The notes beneath the pieces are model-generated. The model was not told the DNA's origin, did not search any database, and saw only the letters and a list, made by a program, of their open reading frames with translations. DNA of 41,001 bases from Syntrophaceae bacterium UBA5761 (lineage in GTDB: Bacteria; Desulfobacterota; Syntrophia; Syntrophales; UBA4778). Below are positions 34,186-41,001 of the stretch, piece by piece. The position numbers were made by a program, and so were the translations under genes. Numbering within the stretch: the stretch's first letter is position 1; the number at the start of each line of letters is the position of its first letter. Location: assembly GCA_002418885.1 (NCBI GenBank), contig DIEZ01000052.1, positions 1 through 41,001 on the forward strand. The letters are read 5' to 3'.

Positions 34186-34845
34186 TCACCGCTTCCGGGT
34201 GGATTCGATTTCCCCGGAGAGCCAACCGTACCAGCCCTCCAGGCCTTCGGCGTTCTTGCAGGATATCTCGAATATCCTCAGGTTGCGATTGATCGCGAGG
34301 GCGTCCCGCCTGGCCTTCGCCATGTCGAAATCGACGTAGGGGAGGAGGTCCGTCTTGTTGATCAGGAGGACGGAGGATTCCTGGAACATGAGGGGGTACT
34401 TTGCCGGCTTGTCGGCGCCCTCGGGGGTGCTCAGGAGCATGACCTTTGCGTGCTCGCCCAGCTTGAACTCGGCGGGACAGACAAGATTTCCCACGTTCTC
34501 CACTATCAGGAGACGGACGCCGTCGAGGTCGAGGGACGAGAGGGCCCCCCGGACCATGTTACCGTCGATATGACAGGCCCCGCCCGTGTTTATCTGGACG
34601 ACGGGGATGCCGAGGCGGGCCACCCGCTCAGCGTCGCAGGTGTCCTGGATGTCGCCTTCGATGACGGCGATCCGGAACCGGTCGCCGAGGGCCTCGACGG
34701 TCTTCTCCACCAGGGAGGTCTTCCCGGCGCCGGGAGAGCTCATGATGTTGACGGCGTAGATCCCCCTTTCGTCGAAAAGCGCCTTGTTTTCCGCCGCTAT
34801 ACGGTCGTTCGCCTCCAAGATGTTGGAGACCACACTTATCTTCAT
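34186..34845 (-). CDS. hypB: Hydrogenase nickel-insertion GTPase HypB
   Basis: SIMIBI-class GTPase that, with HypA, delivers nickel to the hydrogenase large subunit. 219 aa from the ATG at 34845 (GAGGAGGT upstream). P-loop SSPGAGKTSL (36-45), GDIQDTCDAER, the metal site C91-H92 in TGGACHIDG at the dimer interface, and NKTDLLPY for guanine. It lacks both the N-terminal CxxCGC high-affinity nickel site of E. coli HypB and a His-rich tail, so it is the minimal form without nickel storage. 13 bp after hypD, 1 bp before hypF. Confidence 0.96.
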   Translation of the reverse strand: MKISVVSNILEANDRIAAENKALFDERGIYAVNIMSSPGAGKTSLVEKTVEALGDRFRIAVIEGDIQDTCDAERVARLGIPVVQINTGGACHIDGNMVRGALSSLDLDGVRLLIVENVGNLVCPAEFKLGEHAKVMLLSTPEGADKPAKYPLMFQESSVLLINKTDLLPYVDFDMAKARRDALAINRNLRIFEISCKNAEGLEGWYGWLSGEIESTRKR

Positions 34846-34858
34846 CGGATAAACCTCC

Positions 34859-35947
34859 TCATCGGTATTTGTAATAGGCCGCGCAAGTTCCTTCCGACGA
34901 GACCATGCAAGGACCCACAGGGTTGTGGGGCGTGCAGGCGACCGCGAAGAGCGGGCATTCAAAGGGCGATAAGGTCCCCTTGAGGATGCCGCCGCATTCG
35001 CACCCCTTGGCTTCCGCCGACCTGAGGACGGGGACGGCAAAACGTTTCAGGGCGTCGAAGGCACTGTATTCGTCCCGGAGACGAAGGCCGCTCTCCGGGA
35101 TCTCACCCAACCCCCGCCACAAGGACGCCTCTCGGACGAAGACCTCTTCCATCAAGGCCCGCGCCAAGGGGTTCCCCGACGGGCTGACGCCCCGCGCATA
35201 CTGGATGGCCACCTCTTTTTTGCCTTCGGCGACCTGCGTTAGGATCATCAGAATGCCTTCGAGGATGTCGACCGGCTCGAACCCCGTGATGACCGCCGCC
35301 CGCCCGGATCGAGGAATCATAGAATAGGCGTCGGCCCCGATGATAGTGCTTACGTGTCCAGGGCATATGAAGCCGTCGATGTTCAGAGCGGGGTCCTCAA
35401 GAAGGGTTTTTATGGCCGGCGGCACGGCCTTGTGGACCGAGAAGACGCAAAAATTGGAAAGCCCCTTCTTGGCGGCCCTTTTGACGGCGGAGGCGACGGT
35501 CGGCGCCGTCGTCTCGAAACCGATCCCCATCATCACGACGGTCTTCCCGCCGTTCTTTTCCGCCGCCGTTACGGCGTCCATGGCGGAGGAGACGACCCGG
35601 ACGTCCGCCCCGGCCGCCCTCGCCTTCTGTAGGCTTTTCCCTCCTGTTCCCGGCACCCGGAGCATGTCGCCGAAGGTGGCGAAGACGACGTCGTCGAGGC
35701 CGGCCAGGAAGACGGCCCGGTCCACGTCCTGGACCGGGGTGACGCAGACCGGACATCCCGGCCCGGAAATCAAGCGGATGCCCTCCGGCAGGAGCTCTCG
35801 GATACCGAAGCGCCCGATGGCCTGGGTGTGGCTGCCGCAGATCTCCATCATGGTCAAGGGCCGCCCGATACTACGGGCGCGCTTATCTATGGCATCCCGG
35901 AGTTTCCCGACAAGGGCCGGATCCCGGTATTCATCGATGTACTTCAT
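34859..35947 (-). CDS. hypD: Hydrogenase formation protein HypD
   Basis: Iron-sulfur scaffold on which, with HypC, the Fe(CN)2CO unit is assembled. 362 aa. MEICGSHTQAIGRFG with the redox Cys, GPGCPVCVTP, and the C-terminal [4Fe-4S] cysteines in GCECGGILKG, FECPLF and GPCMVSSEGTC are all present. ATG overlaps the hypC stop (ATGA, 35944-35947), matching the HypC-HypD complex. Confidence 0.97.
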   Translation of the reverse strand: MKYIDEYRDPALVGKLRDAIDKRARSIGRPLTMMEICGSHTQAIGRFGIRELLPEGIRLISGPGCPVCVTPVQDVDRAVFLAGLDDVVFATFGDMLRVPGTGGKSLQKARAAGADVRVVSSAMDAVTAAEKNGGKTVVMMGIGFETTAPTVASAVKRAAKKGLSNFCVFSVHKAVPPAIKTLLEDPALNIDGFICPGHVSTIIGADAYSMIPRSGRAAVITGFEPVDILEGILMILTQVAEGKKEVAIQYARGVSPSGNPLARALMEEVFVREASLWRGLGEIPESGLRLRDEYSAFDALKRFAVPVLRSAEAKGCECGGILKGTLSPFECPLFAVACTPHNPVGPCMVSSEGTCAAYYKYR

Positions 35948-36171
35948 GCTTCACTTTCGATGATCGTCTTCAGGTATGACAGGTTTTCCCTCGCCGTTTC
36001 TTCGTCGACCTTGTGGAGGGCGTAGCCGGCGTGGCTTATCACGTAATCGCCGACCGTGACGTCCTCGTCGATGAGGTCGAGGTAGACCTCGCGCCTTGTT
36101 CCGCTTATGTCGATGACGGCGACGCGGTCATCCTCGATGGAAATGATCTTTCCGGGGAAGGCAATGCACAT
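35944..36171 (-). CDS. hypC: Hydrogenase assembly chaperone HypC
   Basis: 75-aa OB-fold chaperone that carries the Fe(CN)2CO group from HypD to the hydrogenase large subunit. It begins MCIAFPGKI; Cys2, exposed after Met removal, is the iron ligand. GDYVISHAGYALHKVDEETA is the usual C-terminal pattern. 14 bp after hypA and 4-bp overlap with hypD. Confidence 0.96.
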   Translation of the reverse strand: MCIAFPGKIISIEDDRVAVIDISGTRREVYLDLIDEDVTVGDYVISHAGYALHKVDEETARENLSYLKTIIESEA

Positions 36172-36185
36172 CTTTTTCGTTCCTC

Positions 36186-36530
36186 CTAATCGACGTCCAA
36201 CTCAAGGAGCCTAAGCTCCTCTGTACCGCCCGTGAGGATCACATCCTCGCTCCCGCAGAAGGCACATACCGAGGAAAAAACCTCCGCGCTGTGGTCTCTC
36301 CGGCAGGAGAAACAGTAGTGGACGACGGGCTGCATCTCAAAGCGCAGAGAGGCCCCGTCTGCTATCGTCCCCTGTGCCTGGACCGAGAAGGCGAATTCCA
36401 GCGCCTTCGGCTCCACGGAGGAGGCACATCCGAGAGAGAGTTTGACGGCGTTGACGCGGTTGAACCTATGTTTCGCCGCCTGCTCGTTGATTATGTCCAG
36501 GAGGGAAGAAGCCAGGGAAATCTCATGCAT
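36186..36530 (-). CDS. hypA: Hydrogenase nickel chaperone HypA
   Basis: Nickel-binding partner of HypB, 114 aa. MHEISLASSLL gives the N-terminal Met-His-Glu nickel site; the zinc site is C73/C76 (CFSC) and C89/C92 (CAFC). Here the first zinc pair is CFSC rather than the usual CxxC within CPxCG, but spacing is normal. The ATG overlaps the hyaD-type protease gene by 8 bp. Confidence 0.95.
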   Translation of the reverse strand: MHEISLASSLLDIINEQAAKHRFNRVNAVKLSLGCASSVEPKALEFAFSVQAQGTIADGASLRFEMQPVVHYCFSCRRDHSAEVFSSVCAFCGSEDVILTGGTEELRLLELDVD

Positions 36531-37017
36531 CGTTGATTCTCTCGGGCAATATATTAAACCTCGCGAGTTCTTTCAAGACGAAAGTCTCCATCAGGGGCAG
36601 TCTTTCCCTCAACCGGGGGGTCAGTTCCATGTTCATTTCTTCGTAACTCCCGGGCGTGATGCAAAGAAAGACGACATCCGGCACTTGACCTATCAGCTCC
36701 GCCTTGACCAGGACGTCCTGAAATTGTACCTCATGGGCCGACGTCGGGGGCGGCAGGTAATGCTCCATCTCATCCCTGGTAAAGCGATAGATCGACCCCG
36801 GCTCGGCGCCCGTCTTGATGACGTCGACCACGATCAGATGCTCGCAACTGCAGATGTCGTCCAACAGGATGTAGCCGAGGGTCCCGCCGTCAACCACCCG
36901 AACGCCCTCGGGAAATCGGTATCGTTCTGCGAATCGGCGCACAAAATGCACACCGAAACCTTCATCCTTGAGAAGGACGTTCCCGAGTCCGAGGATGGTG
37001 ATTCTATTTCCGTCCAT
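36523..37017 (-). CDS. hyaD: Hydrogenase maturation endopeptidase (HyaD/HybD family)
   Basis: Cuts the C-terminal tail from the large subunit after nickel insertion. 164 aa. LGLGNVLLKDEGFGVH carries the nickel-sensing Glu, VVDGGTLGY the Asp, and SAHEVQFQDVLVKAEL the His, the three residues that bind nickel in HybD. The gene starts 13 bp after a strong terminator that follows the cytochrome b gene and overlaps hypA by 8 bp, so it heads the maturation operon. The Shine-Dalgarno is weak (GTGGTAG). Confidence 0.94.
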   Translation of the reverse strand: MDGNRITILGLGNVLLKDEGFGVHFVRRFAERYRFPEGVRVVDGGTLGYILLDDICSCEHLIVVDVIKTGAEPGSIYRFTRDEMEHYLPPPTSAHEVQFQDVLVKAELIGQVPDVVFLCITPGSYEEMNMELTPRLRERLPLMETFVLKELARFNILPERINDA

Positions 37018-37030
37018 AGTCTACCACAAC

Positions 37031-37058
37031 AAAAAATGGGGGGAAAAGATCCCCCCAT
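37031..37058 (-). terminator. Rho-independent terminator between structural and maturation genes
   Basis: Perfect 8-bp arms ATGGGGGG (37036-37043) and CCCCCCAT (37051-37058), 7-nt loop, followed on the minus strand by six or more T (37036-37031). It lies 41 bp after the cytochrome b stop and 13 bp before the protease ATG. Confidence 0.88.
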
Positions 37059-37099
37059 CTCTCCCCTTTTTCAGGGCCGCCGTTTTTGAGGATGCAAGC

Positions 37100-37774
37100 T
37101 CACTTTTCAACCCTCTTGAAGAGCACCCCGCTGATCATAGACGATACCGTTCCCTGCTTCAAGAGCGCGTCGTGCCAGAAGGCCATGTAGACATGGACCG
37201 GGATGAAAAGGACGAAACACCAGGTCAGGATATGGTGGATGTACCGCACCATCGCAAGCCCGCCCAACATCCTTTCGACGGGCCTGAGGACCTTGTAAGC
37301 GAAACCCGAAAGCCCTGCATGGTAGCCCGCTCCCATCAGGATAAGGCCGGTAACCACCATGCAAATGATTATGGCGAGAAGGCCGAGGTACGTGAGCGAC
37401 TGCGTCGGCCCATAGAGGTACCTCTCGTCGCGTTCAGGTTCTTCTTTGTCGATGAGCAGATAAAACCGGACCTGATTTACGAGGCCCTTCAAGTTAACCC
37501 AGACAAGAAAATCCTTCCAATCGGCGTGGAACCGCGAAAAGAAGGCCAAGTAGATTCTCCAGATGACGAGGAAGAGGAGGAATATCCCGAAGAGGAGATG
37601 CCAGAATCGAACCTCGCCCATGAACATCTTGTCAGTCGTTTCACCCTGGTAGACCGTGAACGGGTCGGCGATGTAGAATCCCGTCACTATAAGGACGACG
37701 ATCGCCGCCGCCATGGCCCAATGGTTTATCCGAATGGCCGCCGACCATTCACGTTTTTCTTCTATTTTCCCCAC
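37100..37774 (-). CDS. hyaC: [NiFe] hydrogenase cytochrome b subunit
   Basis: Membrane diheme cytochrome b that anchors the hydrogenase and passes its electrons to the quinone pool. 224 aa with four transmembrane helices, starting about residues 19, 60, 127 and 185. Likely heme ligands are His in INHWAMAAAIV (helix 1), VRFWHLLFGIF (helix 2) and VRYIHHILTWCFVLFIPVHVY (helix 4). The start is a GTG at 37774 with GGAGGTGCTACC in front. It follows the large-subunit gene by 18 bp and ends at a strong terminator. Confidence 0.94.
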   Translation of the reverse strand: MGKIEEKREWSAAIRINHWAMAAAIVVLIVTGFYIADPFTVYQGETTDKMFMGEVRFWHLLFGIFLLFLVIWRIYLAFFSRFHADWKDFLVWVNLKGLVNQVRFYLLIDKEEPERDERYLYGPTQSLTYLGLLAIIICMVVTGLILMGAGYHAGLSGFAYKVLRPVERMLGGLAMVRYIHHILTWCFVLFIPVHVYMAFWHDALLKQGTVSSMISGVLFKRVEK

Positions 37775-37792
37775 GGTAGCACCTCCTTTCCC

Positions 37793-39469
37793 TCAAGCTA
37801 CCCGGTACTTACGGACGTCGTTCGTCTTCGGGTCGACGATGTGGACCGCGCAGGCCATACAGGGGTCGAAGGAATGGATCGTCCGGAGGATCTCGAGCGG
37901 CTGGTCGGCCTTGGCGAGCTTTGTTCCGATCAACGATTCTTCGTAAGGGCCTCGCTTGCCCGCCTTATCGCGGGGCGAACAGTTCCAGGTGGAGGGAACG
38001 ACGGCCTGGTAGTTGGCGATGACCTTGTTTTCGATCCTGATCCAGTGCCCCAGTGCACCCCGCGGCGGCTCGGTCATACCCCGCCCCTGAGCAGCTTTGC
38101 TCGGGACATCGCAGCGAGTCCATGTCCTGGTATCCCCTTTCTTGACGTTGGCGACGAGCTCGTTCACCCAGCCTTCGATCTGGTCTCCCACGAGCTTGGT
38201 TTCGATAGCCCTTGCCGCGGTCCTTCCCAGTGTCGAAAACAGCGCACTCGCGGGCAACCCCGTTTTATTCAGCGTCCCCTCGACCAGGGGCTTGATCCTC
38301 TTGTCGCCGAGTGCATAACCGACGACCATCCGCGCCAGAGGCCCGACCTCGTAAGGCTCTCCGTCGAACCGCGGCGCCTTGCACCAACTGTACTTCTCGT
38401 TGCCCTTTAGGTAACCGTTGCCGTCATAGCCCGTGTACTCGGGCTCCGTCGTTCCCTCGTAAGGATGTTCGGGCTTCGTCCCCTTGTACCAGGAATGGGT
38501 AACCTCCTCGGTGATCTTGTTTTCGTCTAATTGCAACGGCTTTGCCAGATTCCGACCTTTCACGACACCCCTCGGGAAGAGGGTAGTGCTCCAGTCGTCA
38601 TCCAGCGGAAAACCGCCGTAGCAGAAATAATTCTGTACGCCGCCGCCGACTCCGGCAAGGCCTTCTCCCTTGTAATAGGTCGCGGCGAGGAGCACATCGG
38701 GTATGTAGGCCGTTTCGACGAAGTTCCTGGCATCCTTCAGGCGGAAGAGGAAGGCACCGAGGCGCTGGGGGTCGAGGGAATCCATCACGGAGGTGACTCC
38801 GCCGACGACCAGGGACTGCGGATGGGGGTTCTTCCCGCCGAAGATGGCCTGCATCTGGCCGCAGATTTTGGACACGGACAGGGCGTCGAGGTAGTGGGAC
38901 AGGATGATGAGGTTCGCCTCCGGGGGCAGTTTATAAGAAGGGTTACCCCAGTACGCATTGGCGAACGGCCCGAGCCTGCCGGACTTGACGAACTTGGTCA
39001 GCCGTTCCTGGACGGCCTTGTAATGGGTTTCGGAACAATTATAAGGATCAGGGTGGTAGCTTTTTGCCAGTTCAACGGCCTTTCTCGGGTTTGCCGAAAG
39101 GGCGCTGACGACGTCGACCCAGTCCATGCCGTGGAGATGGTAGAAGTGCATGATGTGGTCGCCCATGTGCCAGGCGCCGGCCATCAGGTTGCGGATTATC
39201 CTGGCGTTGGGGGGCGGTTTGACGCCGAAGGCGTCCTCACAGGCCAGGATGCTCGCCTCGTAGTGCACCATTGTGCAGACACCGCAAAAACGCTGGACGA
39301 TCAACCCGGCATCCCGAGGGTCCCGTCCCTTCAGGATCGTTTCGATCCCGCGCCACAGCGTGATGCTGCTCCAGGCGTCGCGGATGACGTTCTTCTCGTC
39401 GAGTTCGACCTCGATCCGTAAATGACCTTCGATACGGGTGATGGGATCTATGATGATTCGCTTAGCCAT
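37793..39469 (-). CDS. hyaB: [NiFe] hydrogenase large subunit
   Basis: Catalytic subunit holding the Ni-Fe(CN)2CO site. 558 aa. N-terminal motif RFCGVCTMVH with C62, C65 and H69; C-terminal motif DPCMACAVH with C537, C540 and H543. The protease should cut after H543, removing the last 15 residues (IVDPKTNDVRKYRVA). All four nickel ligands are Cys, so it is not a [NiFeSe] enzyme although selA is present nearby. The ATG overlaps the small-subunit stop by 8 bp (ATGGCTAA), indicating coupled translation. Exported as a complex with the Tat-bearing small subunit. Confidence 0.97.
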   Translation of the reverse strand: MAKRIIIDPITRIEGHLRIEVELDEKNVIRDAWSSITLWRGIETILKGRDPRDAGLIVQRFCGVCTMVHYEASILACEDAFGVKPPPNARIIRNLMAGAWHMGDHIMHFYHLHGMDWVDVVSALSANPRKAVELAKSYHPDPYNCSETHYKAVQERLTKFVKSGRLGPFANAYWGNPSYKLPPEANLIILSHYLDALSVSKICGQMQAIFGGKNPHPQSLVVGGVTSVMDSLDPQRLGAFLFRLKDARNFVETAYIPDVLLAATYYKGEGLAGVGGGVQNYFCYGGFPLDDDWSTTLFPRGVVKGRNLAKPLQLDENKITEEVTHSWYKGTKPEHPYEGTTEPEYTGYDGNGYLKGNEKYSWCKAPRFDGEPYEVGPLARMVVGYALGDKRIKPLVEGTLNKTGLPASALFSTLGRTAARAIETKLVGDQIEGWVNELVANVKKGDTRTWTRCDVPSKAAQGRGMTEPPRGALGHWIRIENKVIANYQAVVPSTWNCSPRDKAGKRGPYEESLIGTKLAKADQPLEILRTIHSFDPCMACAVHIVDPKTNDVRKYRVA

Positions 39470-40691
39470 GTTTCTCCTCCTGAGCTGCCTTCACTGTCTC
39501 TTTGCCGGGGGCTTCTCCCTTCTTCCTATGAACGGCCGCGCTGGCCACCGCATGGGCGGCGATGCCCGCCGCCGTCACACCCGTCAGGGCGAGGCCGATG
39601 TTGTCGGCCGTACGGTCTCCGCCGCCGATGGTGCTCTCATCGATGGGCTTCTCAAAGGGCGCCATGGTGTCCCAGAAACCCGGCTCGTAGCAGCCGATAC
39701 AGCCGTGACCGGCCATGACAGGCCACGATACGGCATCGTTGTACCGTGCCTTCCCGCAGTTGCCGTAAGTGTAAGGACCCTTGCAGCCGACCTTGTATAG
39801 GCACCAGCCTTTCTTTGCCCCAGCATCCCCCCACTCCTCCACGAACTCGCCGGCATCATAATGGGGACGTCTCTCGCAGACATCGTGGATTCTCTTCCCG
39901 TAAGCCCAGATGGGCCGTCCGAGGGGGTCGAGGGCGGGCAGGTCGCCGAACATGAGGTAATGCAGGACCGTACCCGTGAAATTGACACCGTTCGGCGGAC
40001 AACCGGCGATATTGACCGTCTTTATCCCGAGAACCTTGCCGACACCGGCGGCGTCGGTCGGGTTCGGCCGGGCTGCCTGGACATTGCCGAAGGCCGAGCA
40101 GCTCCCGATGCAGACCACGGCGGCGGCCTTCGATACCACTTCTTTGGCTATCTGGATTCCCGTCTTTCCCTTCGGGCCGAGCCTCAGGTACTGGCCTCTC
40201 AACCCTTGCGGAAGCGCTCCTTCGATGACGCAGATGAACTTACCGGCAAAGTCCTGCATACACTTCTCGAGGTTCTGCTCTGCCTGGTAACCGGCGGCGG
40301 CCATGAGCGTTTCGTGGTACTCGAGGGAAATGGTTTCTAAAAGAATGTCGTCCACGTTGGGGTAGGAACAACGGAGGAAGGCCTCACTGCAGCCCGTGCA
40401 CTCAGCAAAGTGCAACCAGACAACGGGCAGGCGCCCGAAGGCCTCCGCCGCCCTCGCAACCACGGGGCGGAACAGCGGGGGAAGCATCAGTGCCGCCGTC
40501 ATGGCGGAGGTCCATTTCAGGAACGCCCGCCGGCTTACCCCGCGCTCTTTCAGCAATTCCTTGAAATTGAGGAAGGGCTCGGGATACTCTGCCTCTATCC
40601 GGTCCAGGTTGACCTTGCAATGTTCCATCAACTTCCTGTAATGTTTTGCCACTCTTCTGCCGTATTCATCGGAGCCAATCACCTTTCCCAT
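39462..40691 (-). CDS. hyaA: [NiFe] hydrogenase small subunit with Tat signal
   Basis: Electron-transfer subunit with three Fe-S clusters, 409 aa. Twin-arginine signal GVSRRAFLKWTSAMTAALML with R54/R55, after an unusually long n-region. Proximal cluster C98, C101, C198, C231; distal H269, C272, C297, C303; medial C312, C331, C334. The proximal motif is CTGCSE, lacking the extra Cys (CTCCSE) of oxygen-tolerant enzymes. C-terminal anchor helix about 364-386, then a charged tail. This makes a periplasm-facing, membrane-bound uptake hydrogenase of group 1. ATG at 40691 with GGGGG upstream; ATG at 40628 with AGGA is an alternative start that would shorten the n-region. Confidence 0.95.
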   Translation of the reverse strand: MGKVIGSDEYGRRVAKHYRKLMEHCKVNLDRIEAEYPEPFLNFKELLKERGVSRRAFLKWTSAMTAALMLPPLFRPVVARAAEAFGRLPVVWLHFAECTGCSEAFLRCSYPNVDDILLETISLEYHETLMAAAGYQAEQNLEKCMQDFAGKFICVIEGALPQGLRGQYLRLGPKGKTGIQIAKEVVSKAAAVVCIGSCSAFGNVQAARPNPTDAAGVGKVLGIKTVNIAGCPPNGVNFTGTVLHYLMFGDLPALDPLGRPIWAYGKRIHDVCERRPHYDAGEFVEEWGDAGAKKGWCLYKVGCKGPYTYGNCGKARYNDAVSWPVMAGHGCIGCYEPGFWDTMAPFEKPIDESTIGGGDRTADNIGLALTGVTAAGIAAHAVASAAVHRKKGEAPGKETVKAAQEEKHG

Positions 40692-40777
40692 AGGACCCCC
40701 TTTTCGATGTATCGCCCCCCGGGCGGTTGAATAATCCTGAGTTTTAGAGAAATTTCAACGCAAAATCGACCGGCGTC

Positions 40778-40806
40778 CATCTATGTTATTTTCAGCATAT
40801 TGTCAA
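40778..40806 (-). promoter_or_regulatory. Possible sigma-70 promoter of the hydrogenase operon
   Basis: Minus strand TTGACA (40806-40801), 17-bp spacer, TAGATG (40783-40778). The -35 is perfect, the -10 weak (3 of 6), which would suit an activated promoter. The predicted start near 40771 leaves a leader of about 80 nt. The -35 overlaps the TTGTC/GACAA cluster. Confidence 0.45.
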
Positions 40807-40830
40807 GACAAACTTGTCCCCCTTTGTCAA
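40800..40830. promoter_or_regulatory. Cluster of TTGTC/GACAA half-sites upstream of hyaA
   Basis: Half-sites TTGTC at 40800, GACAA at 40807, TTGTC at 40814 and TTGTC at 40824, within 31 bp. They form two overlapping perfect inverted repeats with 2-bp spacers (TTGTCAAGACAA and GACAAACTTGTC), and TTGTCAA occurs twice, 24 bp apart. The cluster covers the -35 and extends upstream of it. The regulator is unknown. Confidence 0.5.
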
Positions 40831-40865
40831 TGCAATGTGATTATGTCACCCCTTAGATGTGATGA

Positions 40866-40884
40866 GGGAGGGAGGGAGGGAGGG
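40866..40884 (+). repeat. GGGA tandem repeat, G-quadruplex-type
   Basis: Five GGG runs separated by single A (40866-40884) on the plus strand, four bases below the stop codon of the partial gene at the right edge. Three-G runs with one-base loops are the pattern that favours a parallel G-quadruplex. On the transcribed mRNA sense (minus strand) it is C-rich. Confidence 0.75.
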
Positions 40885-40887
40885 ATT

Positions 40888-41001
40888 TCACAGCATCTTC
40901 GCGGCACCGAGGAAGGCCTTTTCCACGAGATTTGTCACCTCGCCGATGCCGTCCAATCCCGTGAGGACCCGTAGTTGGCGGCCGGCCGCGACGGGGTCGC
41001 T
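40888..41001 (-). CDS. C-terminal end of an unidentified protein
   Basis: The last 37 codons and TGA stop of a gene entering from the right edge on the minus strand: SDPVAAGRQLRVLTGLDGIG then EVTNLVEKAFLGAAKML. The codon use and composition look like real coding sequence. The family is not recognisable from so short a piece. It ends about 80 bp before the hydrogenase promoter. Confidence 0.5.
   Translation of the reverse strand, partial: SDPVAAGRQLRVLTGLDGIGEVTNLVEKAFLGAAKML

Noticed and set aside
37793..39469. Selenocysteine in the hydrogenase large subunit
   Set aside because: Both CxxC motifs are encoded with Cys codons and there is no in-frame TGA; selA nearby does not imply a [NiFeSe] enzyme here.
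40833..40850. CRP/FNR-like site TGTGATTATGTCAC
   Set aside because: The arms GTGA/TCAC have a 5-bp spacer instead of the 6 to 8 needed for a CRP-type site, and no FNR pattern (TTGAT-N4-ATCAA) is present.
1..41001. CRISPR arrays, insertion sequences, prophage or toxin-antitoxin modules
   Set aside because: No spaced direct repeats, transposase, integrase or small paired toxin/antitoxin genes were recognised on either strand.

Overview
The window is GC-rich by eye, densely packed bacterial chromosome, almost all of it transcribed from the minus strand. Gene content and order (rimP-nusA-infB-DUF503-rbfA-nrnA-truB-rpsO-pnp-M16-dut; rho-rpmE-prfA-prmC-murA; a homocysteine-biosynthesis DUF39 protein; a cobalt/nickel-type MNQO transporter; membrane-bound [NiFe] hydrogenase with all Hyp factors) fit a Gram-negative anaerobe of the Desulfobacterota (former Deltaproteobacteria). 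That is an inference from gene order and families; the sequence alone does not give the species. I saw no insertion sequence, prophage, CRISPR array or rRNA.

Region 1 (1-23006, minus strand) is core information processing. Reading 5' to 3' on the minus strand: a HemN-like radical SAM protein, selA, rluD, pgeF, rho (own promoter, long leader), rpmE, prfA, prmC, murA, hisD, then a tRNA-Gly with its own promoter and a terminator that ends only 7 bp before rimP. The rimP-nusA-infB ribosome/transcription operon follows, through rbfA, truB, rpsO and pnp to an M16 peptidase, dUTPase and the start of a DUF39 gene that runs off the left edge.

Region 2 (23007-27041) changes orientation several times: def (+) with a clear promoter and a bidirectional terminator; two very small membrane-protein genes (-), one AtpZ-like; a 370-bp gap with two near-identical palindromes exactly 21 bp apart; gcvT and gcvH (+) without gcvP; and a secreted protein built of roughly 15-residue repeats (-).

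Region 3 (27042-40830, minus strand) is one long functional unit from nickel uptake to hydrogen oxidation. In transcription order: hydrogenase small subunit (Tat signal, membrane anchor), large subunit, cytochrome b, a strong terminator, the maturation protease, hypA, hypC, hypD, hypB, hypF, hypE, nikR, nikM, nikN, nikQ, nikO and finally an outer-membrane beta-barrel gene. Nickel would enter through the barrel (inference) and NikMNQO under NikR control, be inserted by HypA/HypB, while HypF/HypE/HypC/HypD make the Fe(CN)2CO unit. The protease trims the large subunit, and the finished enzyme is exported by Tat and passes electrons to the quinone pool through cytochrome b. Upstream of the small-subunit gene lie a promoter, a cluster of TTGTC/GACAA half-sites and a G-quadruplex-type repeat next to the end of an unidentified partial gene.

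No wholly new multi-gene system stands out. The least explained items are the paired palindromes and the two small membrane proteins at 23779-24557, the barrel gene ending the nickel operon, and the repeat protein at 26367-26909.
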